A DNA stretch of 64,000 bases, from contig JARKIP010000005.1 in assembly GCA_029990175.1 (NCBI GenBank), forward strand, positions 33,489,501 through 33,553,500. Reading direction: 5' to 3'. Shown here one piece after another: positions 11,297-22,400 of this stretch. This DNA comes from Petunia secreta (Eukaryota > Streptophyta > Magnoliopsida > Solanales > Solanaceae). Positions within the stretch are counted from its first letter, which is position 1; each line of letters begins with the position of its first letter. The translations under genes were made by a program, and so were the position numbers. The notes beneath the pieces were generated by a model. That model saw only the letters and a list, made by a program, of their open reading frames with translations, did not search any database and was not told the DNA's origin.

Positions 11297-14200
11297 TTCT
11301 CCCCTTCTTGAGAAGATTTCGTCCTCGAAATCGAGCCAACATCATCTCTCAAAGCGGCACCACCTGCAACACAAGGAGTTAAGTCAGAAACATTGAAAGT
11401 TGTAGACACATTATACTCACCTGGCAGGTCTATAACATAGGCGTTATTATTGATCTTCTGAAGCACTTGGAATGGACCATCTCCTCTCGGGGCTAGCTTT
11501 CCCTTCCGCTGGCTCGGGAACCTCTCTTTTCGGAAGTGCACCCAAACCCAATCACCCTTCTTCAAATCCAGCTTTTTCCTCCCCTTATTCTTCTTGCTCG
11601 CCACCTTGTCATAAGCATCCTCTAAGTTCTTCTTTACCTTATCATGCAACTCAAGCAACGCGGCTGCCCGGTTTTCACCATGAACACTAAGAGCTGCATC
11701 TCTAGGCAAAGGTGTAAGATCAAGTGGAATCAAGGGGTTAAAGCCATAAACACATTCAAATGGAGTTATACTAGTCATCCTATGCACAGTTCTATTGTAG
11801 GCAAACTCCATAATGGGCAACTTATCAGCCCACGTCCCCGCCTTACCTTTGGTCAGAGCCCTAAGAAGAGCTCCTAAGGTTCGATTAACAACTTCAGTCT
11901 GACCGTCAGTCTGTGGATGATGAGACGTGGAAAATAGCAATTTGGTACCAAGGGCACCCCACAAACACTTCCAAAAGTGACTCAAAAATTTCGAATCCCT
12001 ATCACTAACAATAGTACGAGGCACACCATGCAGCTTTAAAACATTAGCAATAAACAAAGAAGCAACATGTTGTGCATCATCACATTTTTTACAAGGAATG
12101 AAATGAGCCATCTTAGAGAACCTATCAACAACCACATAGATACTATCATGACCACCCCTAGAACGAGGCAGCCCCATCACAAAGTCCATAGAGATGTCTA
12201 CCCACGGGCTAGTAGGGACGGGCAGAGGAGTGTACAAACCATGATTACTAGACCTAGACTTAGCCCGTTTGCAGTCTAAACAAGCACCACAAACACGCTC
12301 AACATCACGCCTCATCTTAGGCCAATGAAACTGCTCCCCGAGTATAGCCAAGGTTTTATCTACCCCAAAGTGACCCATCAAACCCCCACAATGTGCTTCA
12401 CGCACCAGCAACTCACGCCATGAAGACTCGGGTATACAAACTCTCCCCTTATTAAAAAGGTACCCATCATGCCATTGATATTTCTCTACGCGCTTGCCGC
12501 TAGCTATGGCATCACACACACTACTAAGCTTAGGGTCATGCACGTACAAAGACTTAATACTCTCAAAACCCATCAGCCTAGACGCTAAAGTAGTAGCCAG
12601 AGCAAACTTCCTAGAAAGTGCATCAGCCACCACATTTTCCGTCCCCTTTTTGTAATGAATTACATAAGGGAAACTCTCAATGAACTCAACCCATATGGCA
12701 TGCCTCTTATTCAGCTTCTCTTGACCCCTAAGATGCTTTAGCGACTCATGATCGCTCCTAATGACAAACTCCCTAGGCCATAAATAGTGCTGCTAATGAG
12801 CTAGAGCTCTCACGAGGGCGTACAACTCCTTATCATACGTGGAGTAATTCAAGGCAGCCCCCTTCAATTCTCACTAAAATAAGCAATAGGCTTCCCATCT
12901 TGCATTAGGACACCACCTATCCCAACCCCGGAGGCATCACACTCAATCTCAAATGCCTTGCTAAAGTCAGGTAATTGCAACAATGGGGCAGAACTAAGCC
13001 TATGCTTCAACTCTTGGAAAGCCTTCTCTTGAGGCTTCCCCCACACAAATGGTTGATCTTTCTTTACTAATTCAGTGAGTGGAGCTGCTATGGTGCTAAA
13101 ATCTCTCACAAATCGCCTATAAAAACTAGCCAAGCCATGGAAACTCCTAACATGCGAAACAGTAGTAGGAGTAGGCCAATCTCTAATAGCCTCAACTTTA
13201 GATTCATCTACTTCAACACCATTAGCACTAACTACAAATCCCAGAAAAACAACCTTCTCCACACAAAAGGCACACTTCGTATAATTAGCATAGAGCTTTT
13301 CAGCCCTCAACACATTAAGTACTTGCCTTAAGTGATCAACATGGTCATCTACACTTTTACTATAAATCAGAATATCATCAAAGTAAACGACCACAAACTT
13401 ATTAATGAACGGCTTAAGTACATGATTCATAAGTCTCATAAATGTACTAGGTGCATTGGAGAGGCCAAAGGGCATCACCAACCATTCATATAGACCAAAC
13501 TTGGTCTTGAATGCAGTTTTCCACTCGTCACCCGGTTTCATACGGATTTGGTGGTAACCGGACCTAAGATCAATCTTAGAGAATACACTTGATCCACTTA
13601 ACTCATCTAGCATGTCATCTAATCTAGGGATGGGATGACGATACTTTACCGTTATCTTATTGACTACCCGGCAATCAACGCACATCCTCCAAGTGCCGTC
13701 TTTCTTTGGAACAAGAATCACGGGCACGGCACAAGGGCTCAAACTCTCACGAACCAGCCCCTTAGTTAGCAGCTCATCCACTTGACGCTGGAGCTCCTTG
13801 GTATCTTTCGGATTACTCTGGTAGGCTGGTTTGTTAGGAATCTGTGACCCCGGGACGAAGTCGATCTGGTGTTCTATCCCCCTTAATGGAGGCAGCCCAC
13901 TCGGCATCTCCTCGGGAAACATGTCCACATATTCCTGCAAGACATCATCAACAACACTCGGCAAGGGGTGAACAGTAGTAGGAACATCATCATTAGAACT
14001 CAAATATACACCCTTATGTACAAGGCAAATTAACAATTTAGAATTATCATTACCTCGTAAATACTCACCTGGCTGCATCATAGCACAAACATTACCTGCT
14101 AGGGCTGGTGAATTAGCATGGCCTACGGCTTCGGACTTAGTTCCCATGGGCTGCTTTGCCTTAGCCGCTTCTTTGAGCTCCTTCATCCTCCTATAATCCT

Positions 14201-16139
14201 CACTAACCTGCTTGGGTGACAAAGGCTTGAGTGTAAAACTCGTACCCTCCAACTTAACCGTATAGGTGTTGGCCTTGCCATCATGTATCACCCCCCGGTC
14301 ATATTGCCAAGGCCTGCCCAACAACAAATGGCAAGCCTGCATAGGCACTACATCAAACATGAGCTCGTCACTATAAGCGCCCACCTTAAATGTAATGAGC
14401 ACTTGCTTCACGACCTTCAACTCACCACACTCGTTCAACCAATGCAGCCTATAGGGATGGGGATGTTTCAATGTAGGCAGCGCTAGCTGTGACACCAACG
14501 ATTGGCTCACTACATTGGCACAACTGCCCGAATCAACAATTAAAGAGCACACCTTTCCCCGCACTCTACATCTAGCGTGAAATAAATTCTCTCGCTGCAC
14601 ATTCTCTTCCTCCTCAATGGTCATAGCACTCAAATTCCTACGCACCACTAGAAACATGTTCACATCCTCATCCTCCGGTAGTTCTTCCTCACACTCAACT
14701 AAATCAGCCCCCTCATCTCCCTCAATCTCCTCATCACTTTCCATCTCTCGGACAGTGCCATCATCAAGAATAAGCATGGTTTTTCGCGTAGGGCAATCCT
14801 TCGCGAAATGCCCATAGCCTTGACATTTATGACATTTAAAAGAGGAAGCACTAGGAGTATTAAGCTGAGTTTTAGAAGTACCTCCCGACCCCTTAGGATC
14901 ACCCTTTTGCGTCACTTTGTCTGCTGGTTTCTTCACATCACGGCCCACACTTGCCTCCCCGGTACTCGGTGTCCTCCACGCCTTATTTCGGCTCATAGGC
15001 GTAGGAGTGGAACTACCTCTATAGCGGGCTGCCTTCTCCTCTTTAATCATCTTCTCGGCTTCAATGGCAGCCAGCAATGCATCATGAAGAGTCAAAAAAG
15101 TGTGTAGCCTCAACTTAGTAGATATGTCACGATTCAGCCCATTCTTGAACCGTATGATAGCCTCGTCCTCTTCTTCTTCTTCCATGTCAAGTGATAGCCG
15201 AATCTTCTCAAATTCATCATGATATTCTTCAACAGATTTCAGCCCTTGTTTCAAGTCATATAACCTCCGAAGTTGCTCTTGTTTGTGTTTTGGATTGACA
15301 TACTTCCGGGTCATTACTTGTTTCAATTCTCTCCAAGTTATGCGCATGGGCAGATTGTGTCTCATTCTAGTTCGTTTCTCGGCCTCCCACCAAGTAGAAG
15401 CATAGGACTCAAAGGCTGCAATTGCATAGGTAGCTTTCTTCTCCTCAGTCATATCATTAATCTCAAAAATTCTCTCAACTTGACGCTTCCACTCTAAGAA
15501 CTTGTCAGGATCACTAGTTCCTTTGAACGCCGGAATGGTAACCTTGACACTGTTTAAACCACTCTCACGAGAACCACGAGCTGGTTCATTATACCCCTCA
15601 TAATATTCAGCATATTCATCGAATTCAGGTTCCAAATTCCTTCCACCATAGCCCCCAAAGCCCCCTCGAGGACCACGGCCAAATCCACGGCGTCTCACAT
15701 TACCACGACCCCCATATGCTTGTCTTACCCTGGGTTCTCGCTGCTCGAAATCATCACCGTCATACTCCCCTAGCTCGGGCTGATCATCCTCATGGGCTGC
15801 CCGTAGTTCCCCCGTGGGTACTACGTTTCTCCGGGCAGGCATCAATGGTGGTATATTTCCCTGGGGAATGCCCAAGGTTCTCACAATACGAGCATCTCTT
15901 TCTCTCAACTCTTGCTGACGAGCTATCTCAGCAAATCATTCAGGCTTCACAGTCGAACCATCACTAGTTCCTTCCCCGGCATTTTGTTGAACACTGGCTG
16001 ATTTTTCAAGGGTTTCAACTCGTGTTCCAATGGCATCAATGGAACGTACCAGATCAGTCCTCATTGCTTTCATTTCGGCGAGAAGACTAGTCATGTCAGT
16101 CTCGGAGACACCCTCACGCTTATCTGTTATTCCAGCCAT
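11095..16139 (-). pseudogene. gag-pol: Element H gag-pol polyprotein, two stops and one frameshift
   Basis: The start ATG is at 16139-16137, just downstream of a GCAG|GTA acceptor-like sequence. Gag has a coiled N-terminus, a Gly/Arg-rich segment and the zinc knuckle CHKCQGYGHFAKDC near 14815. The protease keeps IVDSGSCANVV near 14530. RT has YFDD near 13375-13386, followed by RNase H and an integrase with H-H-C-C and D,D-35-E motifs. Lesions are a TGA at 15936-15938 in gag, a 1-bp deletion near 12865-12872 in RNase H and a TAG at 12793-12795 replacing Tyr or Trp context in the AHWQHYLW motif. The C-terminus RPFTKNQAKEL and the stop at 11095 lie inside the 3' LTR. It cannot make a full polyprotein. 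Confidence 0.94.
11297..11309 (-). other. Element H polypurine tract
   Basis: On the minus strand it reads AAGAAGGGGAGAA directly upstream of the 3' LTR. Confidence 0.88.
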
Positions 16140-17375
16140 GTACCTGCACAAAATCAAAAACTATAGAACGTGTTAAGTTAGAAATTGCCTCACTCGCTCC
16201 CTCACTTCGAATGACACTCGGGTTCACTCAATTTAGTGGGTAGGATCACTCACAACTCGTTCCAAATGGCTTCCTCAGAATTGATCAAGTTTCTCATTGA
16301 CCTTCAAGTTCACAAGTTCACAAGTTCTCTTCGGGAAGAGTGAATTGATGTGACTCTATATACGGACAGCTTTTAAAGTGAGCACGGGAAGCCAAAGAAT
16401 TATACTACGAAAGTTGGAAATTCTGAGTTTTAGCACGAAGTCCTACAAGCTCAAGGATTAGTAATTAACTTAAGTAGAAGAATTACCTAAGAATTACTAA
16501 TTAGAAGTAATGTTCACAAAGAAATAAGGAAATCCTACGAAAATCTGATGTTCTACCCTTAATTAGGCGCGAAGAACAAGCCCCTTTTGAGTACGATAAG
16601 TTTTTCCTCTTTTCCCTTGCTTTCCAACCCTAATTTGGAAAACTTTTACCCCTTTTCCTACACTCCAAGGCCGAAATTTACACTCCCTTTTCCCCTAGGA
16701 CCAGCAGCCCAAACACTCTCCCAAAGCCAAAGGAAAACTAATTCCTTTACTTGGAAAGTGGGTAAACTTCTCCTCTTTGAATTGGGATTTGTTTCCCTCT
16801 TGAATTAGGCTTAGGGTTTCCTCCTTCTTTCTCTAATGTGCAGCCCTCCAAGCTTTTTAAACAACAAAGAAATTCAGTAATTAATCTCACCACTTCAAGA
16901 ATTCAATCAAGATTGTTTCAAGAATCTTACTACACGTTTTCTTTCACTTGTTTCTAACGTGTTCTAGTACTTTTGTCAAGAACTCTCAAGAACTCAATCA
17001 AGAACGTCCTAAATTGTTCAAGAACAATTCAAGAACTCAAGAAGATTAGTTCTACAAGTCCAAGAACGCAGCACCTATTCAAGATTCCAAGAAACAAAGT
17101 CAAATTCTTCAAGAAACTTGACAAGATCAAACAAGGGTTTCAAGATTTCGATCCAAATCAATCAAGCATTCAATATTATCGAACCTGAGATGTCTCACAA
17201 CAATACACACGACTGTTTTTGTTTCTTTTCACGTTTTTTAATAATAATTTTTTTTTTTTTTTTTTTTAATAAAAACAAAAATTAATGGAAACCTAAAACT
17301 AAGAACCTAAAAGTAGGGCACGAAGAACAGGATTGGGTATGTAGAAACAAACCCTTTCCAAGCTCTGATACCAAC
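16140..17375 (-). other. Element H 5' leader
   Basis: Leader of about 1.2 kb without credible genes. It contains a T-run at about 17248-17267 (A-run in element orientation) and many CAAGAA-like repeats at about 16970-17130. No GC inverted repeats are present. Confidence 0.8.
17362..17373 (-). other. Element H primer binding site, tRNA-iMet type
   Basis: It reads TGGTATCAGAGC on the minus strand, two bases inside the 5' LTR boundary at 17376. Confidence 0.92.
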
Positions 17376-17422
17376 TGATGCAATCTAAATTACGGAAGCA
17401 AGAATAAAGATAAAAGCAAGAC
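17376..17422 (-). repeat. Element H 5' LTR, fragment left of element D
   Basis: It starts TGATGCAATC and matches 10575-10622. Element D is inserted after 17422 with TSD AAGAC (17418-17422 and 37134-37138). Confidence 0.94.
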
Positions 17423-18236
17423 TGATGCCGGGCAAATTGGCCTAAACGACAACCATCAAGAACCAAGCTTGAAGAGCACAAAGGTTGCAAGTCAAGGGCT
17501 CCGGAAACATCTTGAAGATCATGCATCGGAGCGCCAAGGAAGGAGGAGCACCTAGGCACCAAAGGAGAGGCTCGAGGGACTCAATTTGAAGCATTTCAAG
17601 AGCCCACAGCAATAGGCGGAGCGCCTACTTTGATGGGCGGACCGCCCACTTTTGGAAGCCTCTCTGGATCTGCACTGGGCGGACCGCCCCTGTGCAATGG
17701 GCCGCCTACTCTATGGTGGTGGAGCGCCTGGTTCTCTGCATGGTGTCCAGGCGGGGCGCCTCTTCTGGCTAGGCGGGGCGCCTACTTACGGGCCAATTGA
17801 AGACTAGTTTTTGAGGTGTAATTCCTATTTTGTCCCTAAGTGATTCTAATGTATTAACTAGACCTAGGGGCTTTTAGTCATTTCACATTTATGTATGGGA
17901 AAACTATATAAGCTTCCCTTAGCCATTTCATTCATAAGTTAGCTTTGAACATAGAATTTGAGAAGAGAGAATTTAGAGAAGGCCGAGCCTTTCTTGTTGA
18001 AGCCCGAGGCTTCATGTATCTTGTACGACTTGACACCTATGGAGATTCATCGCTAGTGTGAATTCCTTGTAAGGTTCGAGTTTCCCTTCTCCCTTTTGAA
18101 TTCAATTAACGATAGTAAATTGAATTCAATTCTTTCTTCTAATTTCTTGCCTTCCTAGTCTTGATTTCTTGTTATCTTTTACTTGCTTCCGCTCGTTTAT
18201 CGTATAGTTTGCTTCCGCGTATTTTGCCCTGCATCA
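17423..18236 (+). repeat. Element D 5' LTR (814 bp)
   Basis: It contains a GC-repeat cluster (17614-17783) and TATATAAG at 17905-17912. It preserves the empty sites of element E (GACAA near 17448-17452) and element I (TACGA near 18026). Only about two substitutions distinguish it from the 3' LTR pieces. Confidence 0.96.
17614..17783 (+). repeat. GC inverted-repeat cluster in D 5' LTR
   Basis: AGGCG-N3-CGCCT units and near-matches, with centres GAG, GAC and GGG. The 3' LTR copy is at about 30078-30250. Confidence 0.85.
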
Positions 18237-18238
18237 GT

Positions 18239-18250
18239 TGGTATCAGAGC
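18239..18250 (+). other. Element D primer binding site, tRNA-iMet type
   Basis: TGGTATCAGAGC lies two bases after the LTR end. Confidence 0.93.
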
Positions 18251-19190
18251 AAGGCTCGGGTTATGTTCTTACAAACCCCCGTTCCTTGTTCCATATGTTA
18301 GTATTGTTTTGATTGTTGTGTTTGTTCTTGAAAAATTGAAGAAAAACAAAAAAATAGAAAACTTGAAAATTTCACAAAAATTGGTGGAACTTGTTGGATT
18401 GGAACACCCATTCATTAAAAATCATTGGGGTTTGTTCCTTATTGTATTCCCGTTCTTTTGGTACCAAAATTACAAGATTTGGTGATGTATTTCAAAATTT
18501 GAAGAAATCAAACTCCCAAAATTTTCAAAGAACCCTAGAACTTGCTCAATTGATTTGTTGTTGTTTGATTGGGGTTTAAACCTATTGGGGATTGTTTAGA
18601 AACACCATATACACCTTGGGGTATCATTAGAATCGAAAACGAGTCGAAAACGTTGGATTTTGAGTGCTAAACGAGCCAAAAAACGATTTTCGGACTGTGC
18701 TGAAATTTGCCAGTAGGCGGGGCGCCCAAATAGTAGGCGGTCCGCCCATTTTTATGTTGCTCTCTGTATTTTGAGTAGGCGGGGCGCCCACTTTACAGAG
18801 GCGGACCGCCCACTCCTGGGGTGGCTCCGTTTGGCTTCGTTTTGTGTGTTTTTGTGTTCCGTTTGCTTCCGTACCTCTTGGTTAGTGTTTCTAGGGTAAT
18901 TGGCCTACTTTATTAACACTAACTCTTTAGCGTATTAGGGTATTCGTGCGTAGAGGAGACTAGAATTCAAAGAAGAGTCGTAGAACTCCTTTTGGCCTCA
19001 AGTGCGCACTTTAAATAACCGTCCGTCCATAGAGTCTCATTAATTCCATTCCGAACTTTAACTTGGACATGCTAGTTGTGATTTCCTTGGTTCCCAAGTT
19101 GATAAGGCCTCGCTCTTGAGTGTGCATATATTGAGTGATACACGTGAGGGAGTGACTTTTGGGAGGTTTTGTTCTTTGGTGATTGCAACA
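18251..19190 (+). other. Element D 5' leader
   Basis: It is closely similar to B's leader. It has a GC-repeat cluster at 18715-18811 with centres GGG, GTC and GAC, and the conserved block CCGTCCATAGAGTCTCATT near 19021. No gene is seen. Confidence 0.8.
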
Positions 19191-22100
19191 ATGTCGGATA
19201 TTGATGATGGAGTAGATTATGGCTCATGTGGCGATGATGCGAGTTGCTATGACTCGTATGGTGATGATGGAGACTATGGTTCCTACGAGGGTGATGATGG
19301 CCATTACTATGATGATGGAAACCATGGCTCCTATGAAGATGAAGCGGTTCACTATGATGATCGTGAGATTGATGACGACTATGAAGCTCACGAAGATGAA
19401 TTTGATGAATCTAATGCTTCTAGTCAAGAACCCGAGGATGGTGACGCTTCAAGGTATGATGATCCTACTTACTCTTCTTGTGAAGATTTTGATATTGTTG
19501 ATAGTGACCTAGATAGAGTTGATGATGAGGTTGAGTATATGAATTATTCATTTGCATCTTCTCTTGGCGTTGCTAGTGGAGTACAAGGGAGTAGTAGAGG
19601 ACCTTCCATTAGTATGGGAGGTGGTGGTGGTTGTTCCATGGGGAAGGAGAAGCTTGCATCTTCTAGGTACGCTAAGCGACCTAATGCTTCTAATTCCCAT
19701 GTGGAGGTTGGTTTGAGAGATGGTGTTGCTTTTGCTACTAAGAGCTTGAATTGTTCTTTCAATGCCTTGAAGGGTAGTAGTAGGAGTAGTACTATGGGCG
19801 ATGGAACCGGGGCGAGAGGCACTTATGGGTTCCATGGCGAGGTTCCTTCCTTGACTTCCAACAACATTGCTAATGTTGGGAGAGTGACGGGAAGAGGAGA
19901 ATGTTATAGTGGTGTTGCCACTAGTGGAGAAATAAGGAAGACCCAAGTTGTCGGAGTTGACACTTGTGGGCGTTCAAGTTCTCACTTGGATGCCAATCTA
20001 CAACACTTGGGTAGATGTAGGTTCGTTGTTGAGGTAGATGGTATTGGAGGATACTTGCCCAAGATTGGTGGTACCGATGCCAATTGTATTAGCACCTCTT
20101 TGGTTGATAGGCTTAGGATACCATGCCACAAGCTAGAGCATCCTTATGAGTATGATGGAGTGTGGGTTTCTAAGGAGGCTCGGGTACTCATATCTCATAG
20201 GAACTATAAATGCTATGTGTGGTGTGATGTGTATCCCATGCGTCATATTGATGTGTGGATAGGTGACCGGTGGTTGGAGGGGAAGAGGGTGCAGTATAGT
20301 GTGGTGAAGGATGCATATCTTGTGGGCGTAGGGCAAAGAGTTTATGACTTTGTGCCTTACCGGGCGAAGAGCCAAGTGCCTACTAGTGCGCCTTCTTTGG
20401 CTAGGCAAAGGAGCAAGGAGCAAGAACTTCATTCCATGGTTGACAATGTGCAAACAAGAAGTCCTACAAACACAAGCAATGGTGGGACATGTGCTAGAAA
20501 AGGGTTGATAGACATCGACAAGGTGAACCCAAAACCACAAGTTTCAATTCCAAGTGGTTCACCAACGAAGAAGAAGGAGACATCAAGAGATGAGTCTCCT
20601 AGTCCTAGATTCCGGGTTGACGTGAGAAGTCCACCTACTCCGGCTATGGGCATTCTAGGGCCTCGTCCCAATTCGCCCGAATTTGAGAGACAAAAGATAG
20701 AGAGGATTAAGGGAGTGACCGGTGACATTCCTCGAGTGGAAAAAGGAGAGGATGTGTTGAGTGATGTGAGTGGAATGTCACCACCCGAATCTACACCTAG
20801 CCTTGAAAGAAAAATGAGGGAAAAGAAAGAGGGAAAAAAGAGTGAGGACACCCCTTATTCTAACCTTAACCCTTTACCTTTTTCTTCTACTTGTGTGAGT
20901 ACTTGTGTAGGTATTCTTGGAGGCAAGCCGATGGAGCCTCAACCATGTTCCGAGATGGAAAGACAAGGTGAAGGAGATGCCGAATGCGAGCTACAAGGCG
21001 GAGACGTTCATGACACTTCAAAGGTATGTGTTAGTTCTTCCTCCCTTGAGCATGATACTTCCTTGTCTTGTGATATTGTTTGTAACAACTCTATGCTAGT
21101 TGATGAGTTGCATGAGTATAATGTGTTTGCAACTAGTGTAGAGCCTTCGGGTCAACTTGTGTGTGAAATTGAACCACTAGTTGAGAGGGTTAAAAAGCCA
21201 CATCATGATGTGAGCTCGGTTTTCATTGAACCTCTCTTTAGTGAGAATGTTGAAGTTGACCTTGTTTGTGAACCTTCTTATGACACCCCACCTATATTTG
21301 ATAAAGGAGAAGATGAATTGCATGATAATCTTATTCTTCCCTTTGATTGCTTTATTGATAATGGTGGTCTCTTGTGTCGTAGTGAGGGTGGGTTTGATCT
21401 TGAGGAGTCTCTTGAGTGTGAGATGGATCGATTTATTTTCGATGACTCCTTGAGTGAGAGTGAAGGACCTAGTCTTGATTCTATGCTTTTGTGTAACCAT
21501 AAATTTGAGGTGCATGCCTTTACATTTCTATTGTTTGAAGGCAATCTCATTTGTGGTGGTGAATTGTATCGGACTAGGGTCGGTAGTAGAGTCGAACCTC
21601 CATGGTTTGTCAAGTTAGGCTCTATGGATGATCCAACATTTGGAACTCCGAGTGAAGAGAGTGGTCTTGGTATTGGTCGTGTTGACCTACCTTCTAGTAG
21701 TCCTAGCCTTCGTTGTATGGACTATAATGATGAAGGACCTATTTTGGAGACCTTCCTTTGGAGTTTGTCCCAAAAGGAGGATTGTCTTAGGGTTGATTTG
21801 GGAGGTGAGGAGGTACCTCTCGGTGTGTGTATGAATGCTCTTAAGAAGGGGAGTGGAGTAGTCGATGTTAGTTGTGAATTGAACTACTTTACTTACTCCA
21901 TCCCATTTGTTGAGCACACCTTGAGTGTTGATCATGCCAAAGCCGATGTGTCACATTGTGATAAAATTGATGTGAAGGCTTGGTGTGTTGGTAGTAAGCT
22001 TAGGGGTCATAGGAAATTTAATTGCTACATGCATATCCTTGTTCCCTTTGCTTGTTTTGACAATGAGTGCTTGTTCTTGTCGGGCCAAGATTTTGTTGTC

Positions 22101-22208
22101 TCTTTTGGGGACATAAGCTTTTTCATTCGAATTGATGCTTGGCTATATCACAAGAGTGTGTTTTCCACACCACTTGCACTTATTCTTGTTAAGCTAACCT
22201 ACTTGTGA
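19191..22208 (+). CDS. Element D protein X (intact, 1005 aa), function unknown
   Basis: The ATG at 19191 occupies the place of the gag start in the autonomous elements. Residues 1-110 are acidic and rich in Asp, Tyr and Gly; a Ser/Gly segment with GGGGG follows. Residues about 275-390 align with the retropepsin domain of the gag-pol elements (STSLVDRLRIPC, HPYEYDGVW, WCDVYPM, then a Gly-X-X-Trp motif), but IIDSGSCAN is replaced by PKIGGTDAN, so no catalytic Asp-Ser/Thr-Gly is present. A charged region (KIERIKGVTGD near residue 502, VEKGEDVLSDVSG) and a motif YDTPPIFDKGEDEL near 697 are shared with B, C, I, L and M. The C-terminus is moderately hydrophobic (IDAWLYHKSVFST near 980). No zinc knuckle, RT, RNase H or integrase is seen. 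A structural or RNA-binding replacement of Gag, or an accessory protein, are guesses. Confidence 0.85.
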   Translation: MSDIDDGVDYGSCGDDASCYDSYGDDGDYGSYEGDDGHYYDDGNHGSYEDEAVHYDDREIDDDYEAHEDEFDESNASSQEPEDGDASRYDDPTYSSCEDFDIVDSDLDRVDDEVEYMNYSFASSLGVASGVQGSSRGPSISMGGGGGCSMGKEKLASSRYAKRPNASNSHVEVGLRDGVAFATKSLNCSFNALKGSSRSSTMGDGTGARGTYGFHGEVPSLTSNNIANVGRVTGRGECYSGVATSGEIRKTQVVGVDTCGRSSSHLDANLQHLGRCRFVVEVDGIGGYLPKIGGTDANCISTSLVDRLRIPCHKLEHPYEYDGVWVSKEARVLISHRNYKCYVWCDVYPMRHIDVWIGDRWLEGKRVQYSVVKDAYLVGVGQRVYDFVPYRAKSQVPTSAPSLARQRSKEQELHSMVDNVQTRSPTNTSNGGTCARKGLIDIDKVNPKPQVSIPSGSPTKKKETSRDESPSPRFRVDVRSPPTPAMGILGPRPNSPEFERQKIERIKGVTGDIPRVEKGEDVLSDVSGMSPPESTPSLERKMREKKEGKKSEDTPYSNLNPLPFSSTCVSTCVGILGGKPMEPQPCSEMERQGEGDAECELQGGDVHDTSKVCVSSSSLEHDTSLSCDIVCNNSMLVDELHEYNVFATSVEPSGQLVCEIEPLVERVKKPHHDVSSVFIEPLFSENVEVDLVCEPSYDTPPIFDKGEDELHDNLILPFDCFIDNGGLLCRSEGGFDLEESLECEMDRFIFDDSLSESEGPSLDSMLLCNHKFEVHAFTFLLFEGNLICGGELYRTRVGSRVEPPWFVKLGSMDDPTFGTPSEESGLGIGRVDLPSSSPSLRCMDYNDEGPILETFLWSLSQKEDCLRVDLGGEEVPLGVCMNALKKGSGVVDVSCELNYFTYSIPFVEHTLSVDHAKADVSHCDKIDVKAWCVGSKLRGHRKFNCYMHILVPFACFDNECLFLSGQDFVVSFGDISFFIRIDAWLYHKSVFSTPLALILVKLTYL

Positions 22209-22267
22209 AGTAGGAAGTTTTTGTTGTGCTTGTTTTGATTGTAGGTTTTGATGGTTCGATTTCGAGG

Positions 22268-22370
22268 ACGAAGAACAGGATTGGGTATGTAGAAACAAAC
22301 CCTTTCCAAGCTCTGATACCAACTGATGCAATCTAAATTACGGAAGCAAGAATAAAGATAAAAGCAAGAC
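22268..22370 (+). repeat. 103-bp copy of D's left flank, placed before D's 3' LTR
   Basis: This segment is identical to 17320-17422, the H leader, H PBS complement and H LTR start that flank D on its left. It joins the X element's conserved TTTCGAGGACGAA at the shared bases ACGAA. It replaces the segment that in B and M carries the PPT. A gene-conversion tract running from the 5' LTR into flanking DNA, or an assembly error, would both explain it. Confidence 0.9.
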
Positions 22371-22400
22371 TGATGCCGGGCAAATTGGCCTAAACGACAA
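22371..22400 (+). repeat. Element D 3' LTR, piece 1
   Basis: First 30 bp of the LTR (TGATGCCGGG...). It is interrupted by element E with TSD GACAA (22396-22400 and 29913-29917). Confidence 0.94.
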
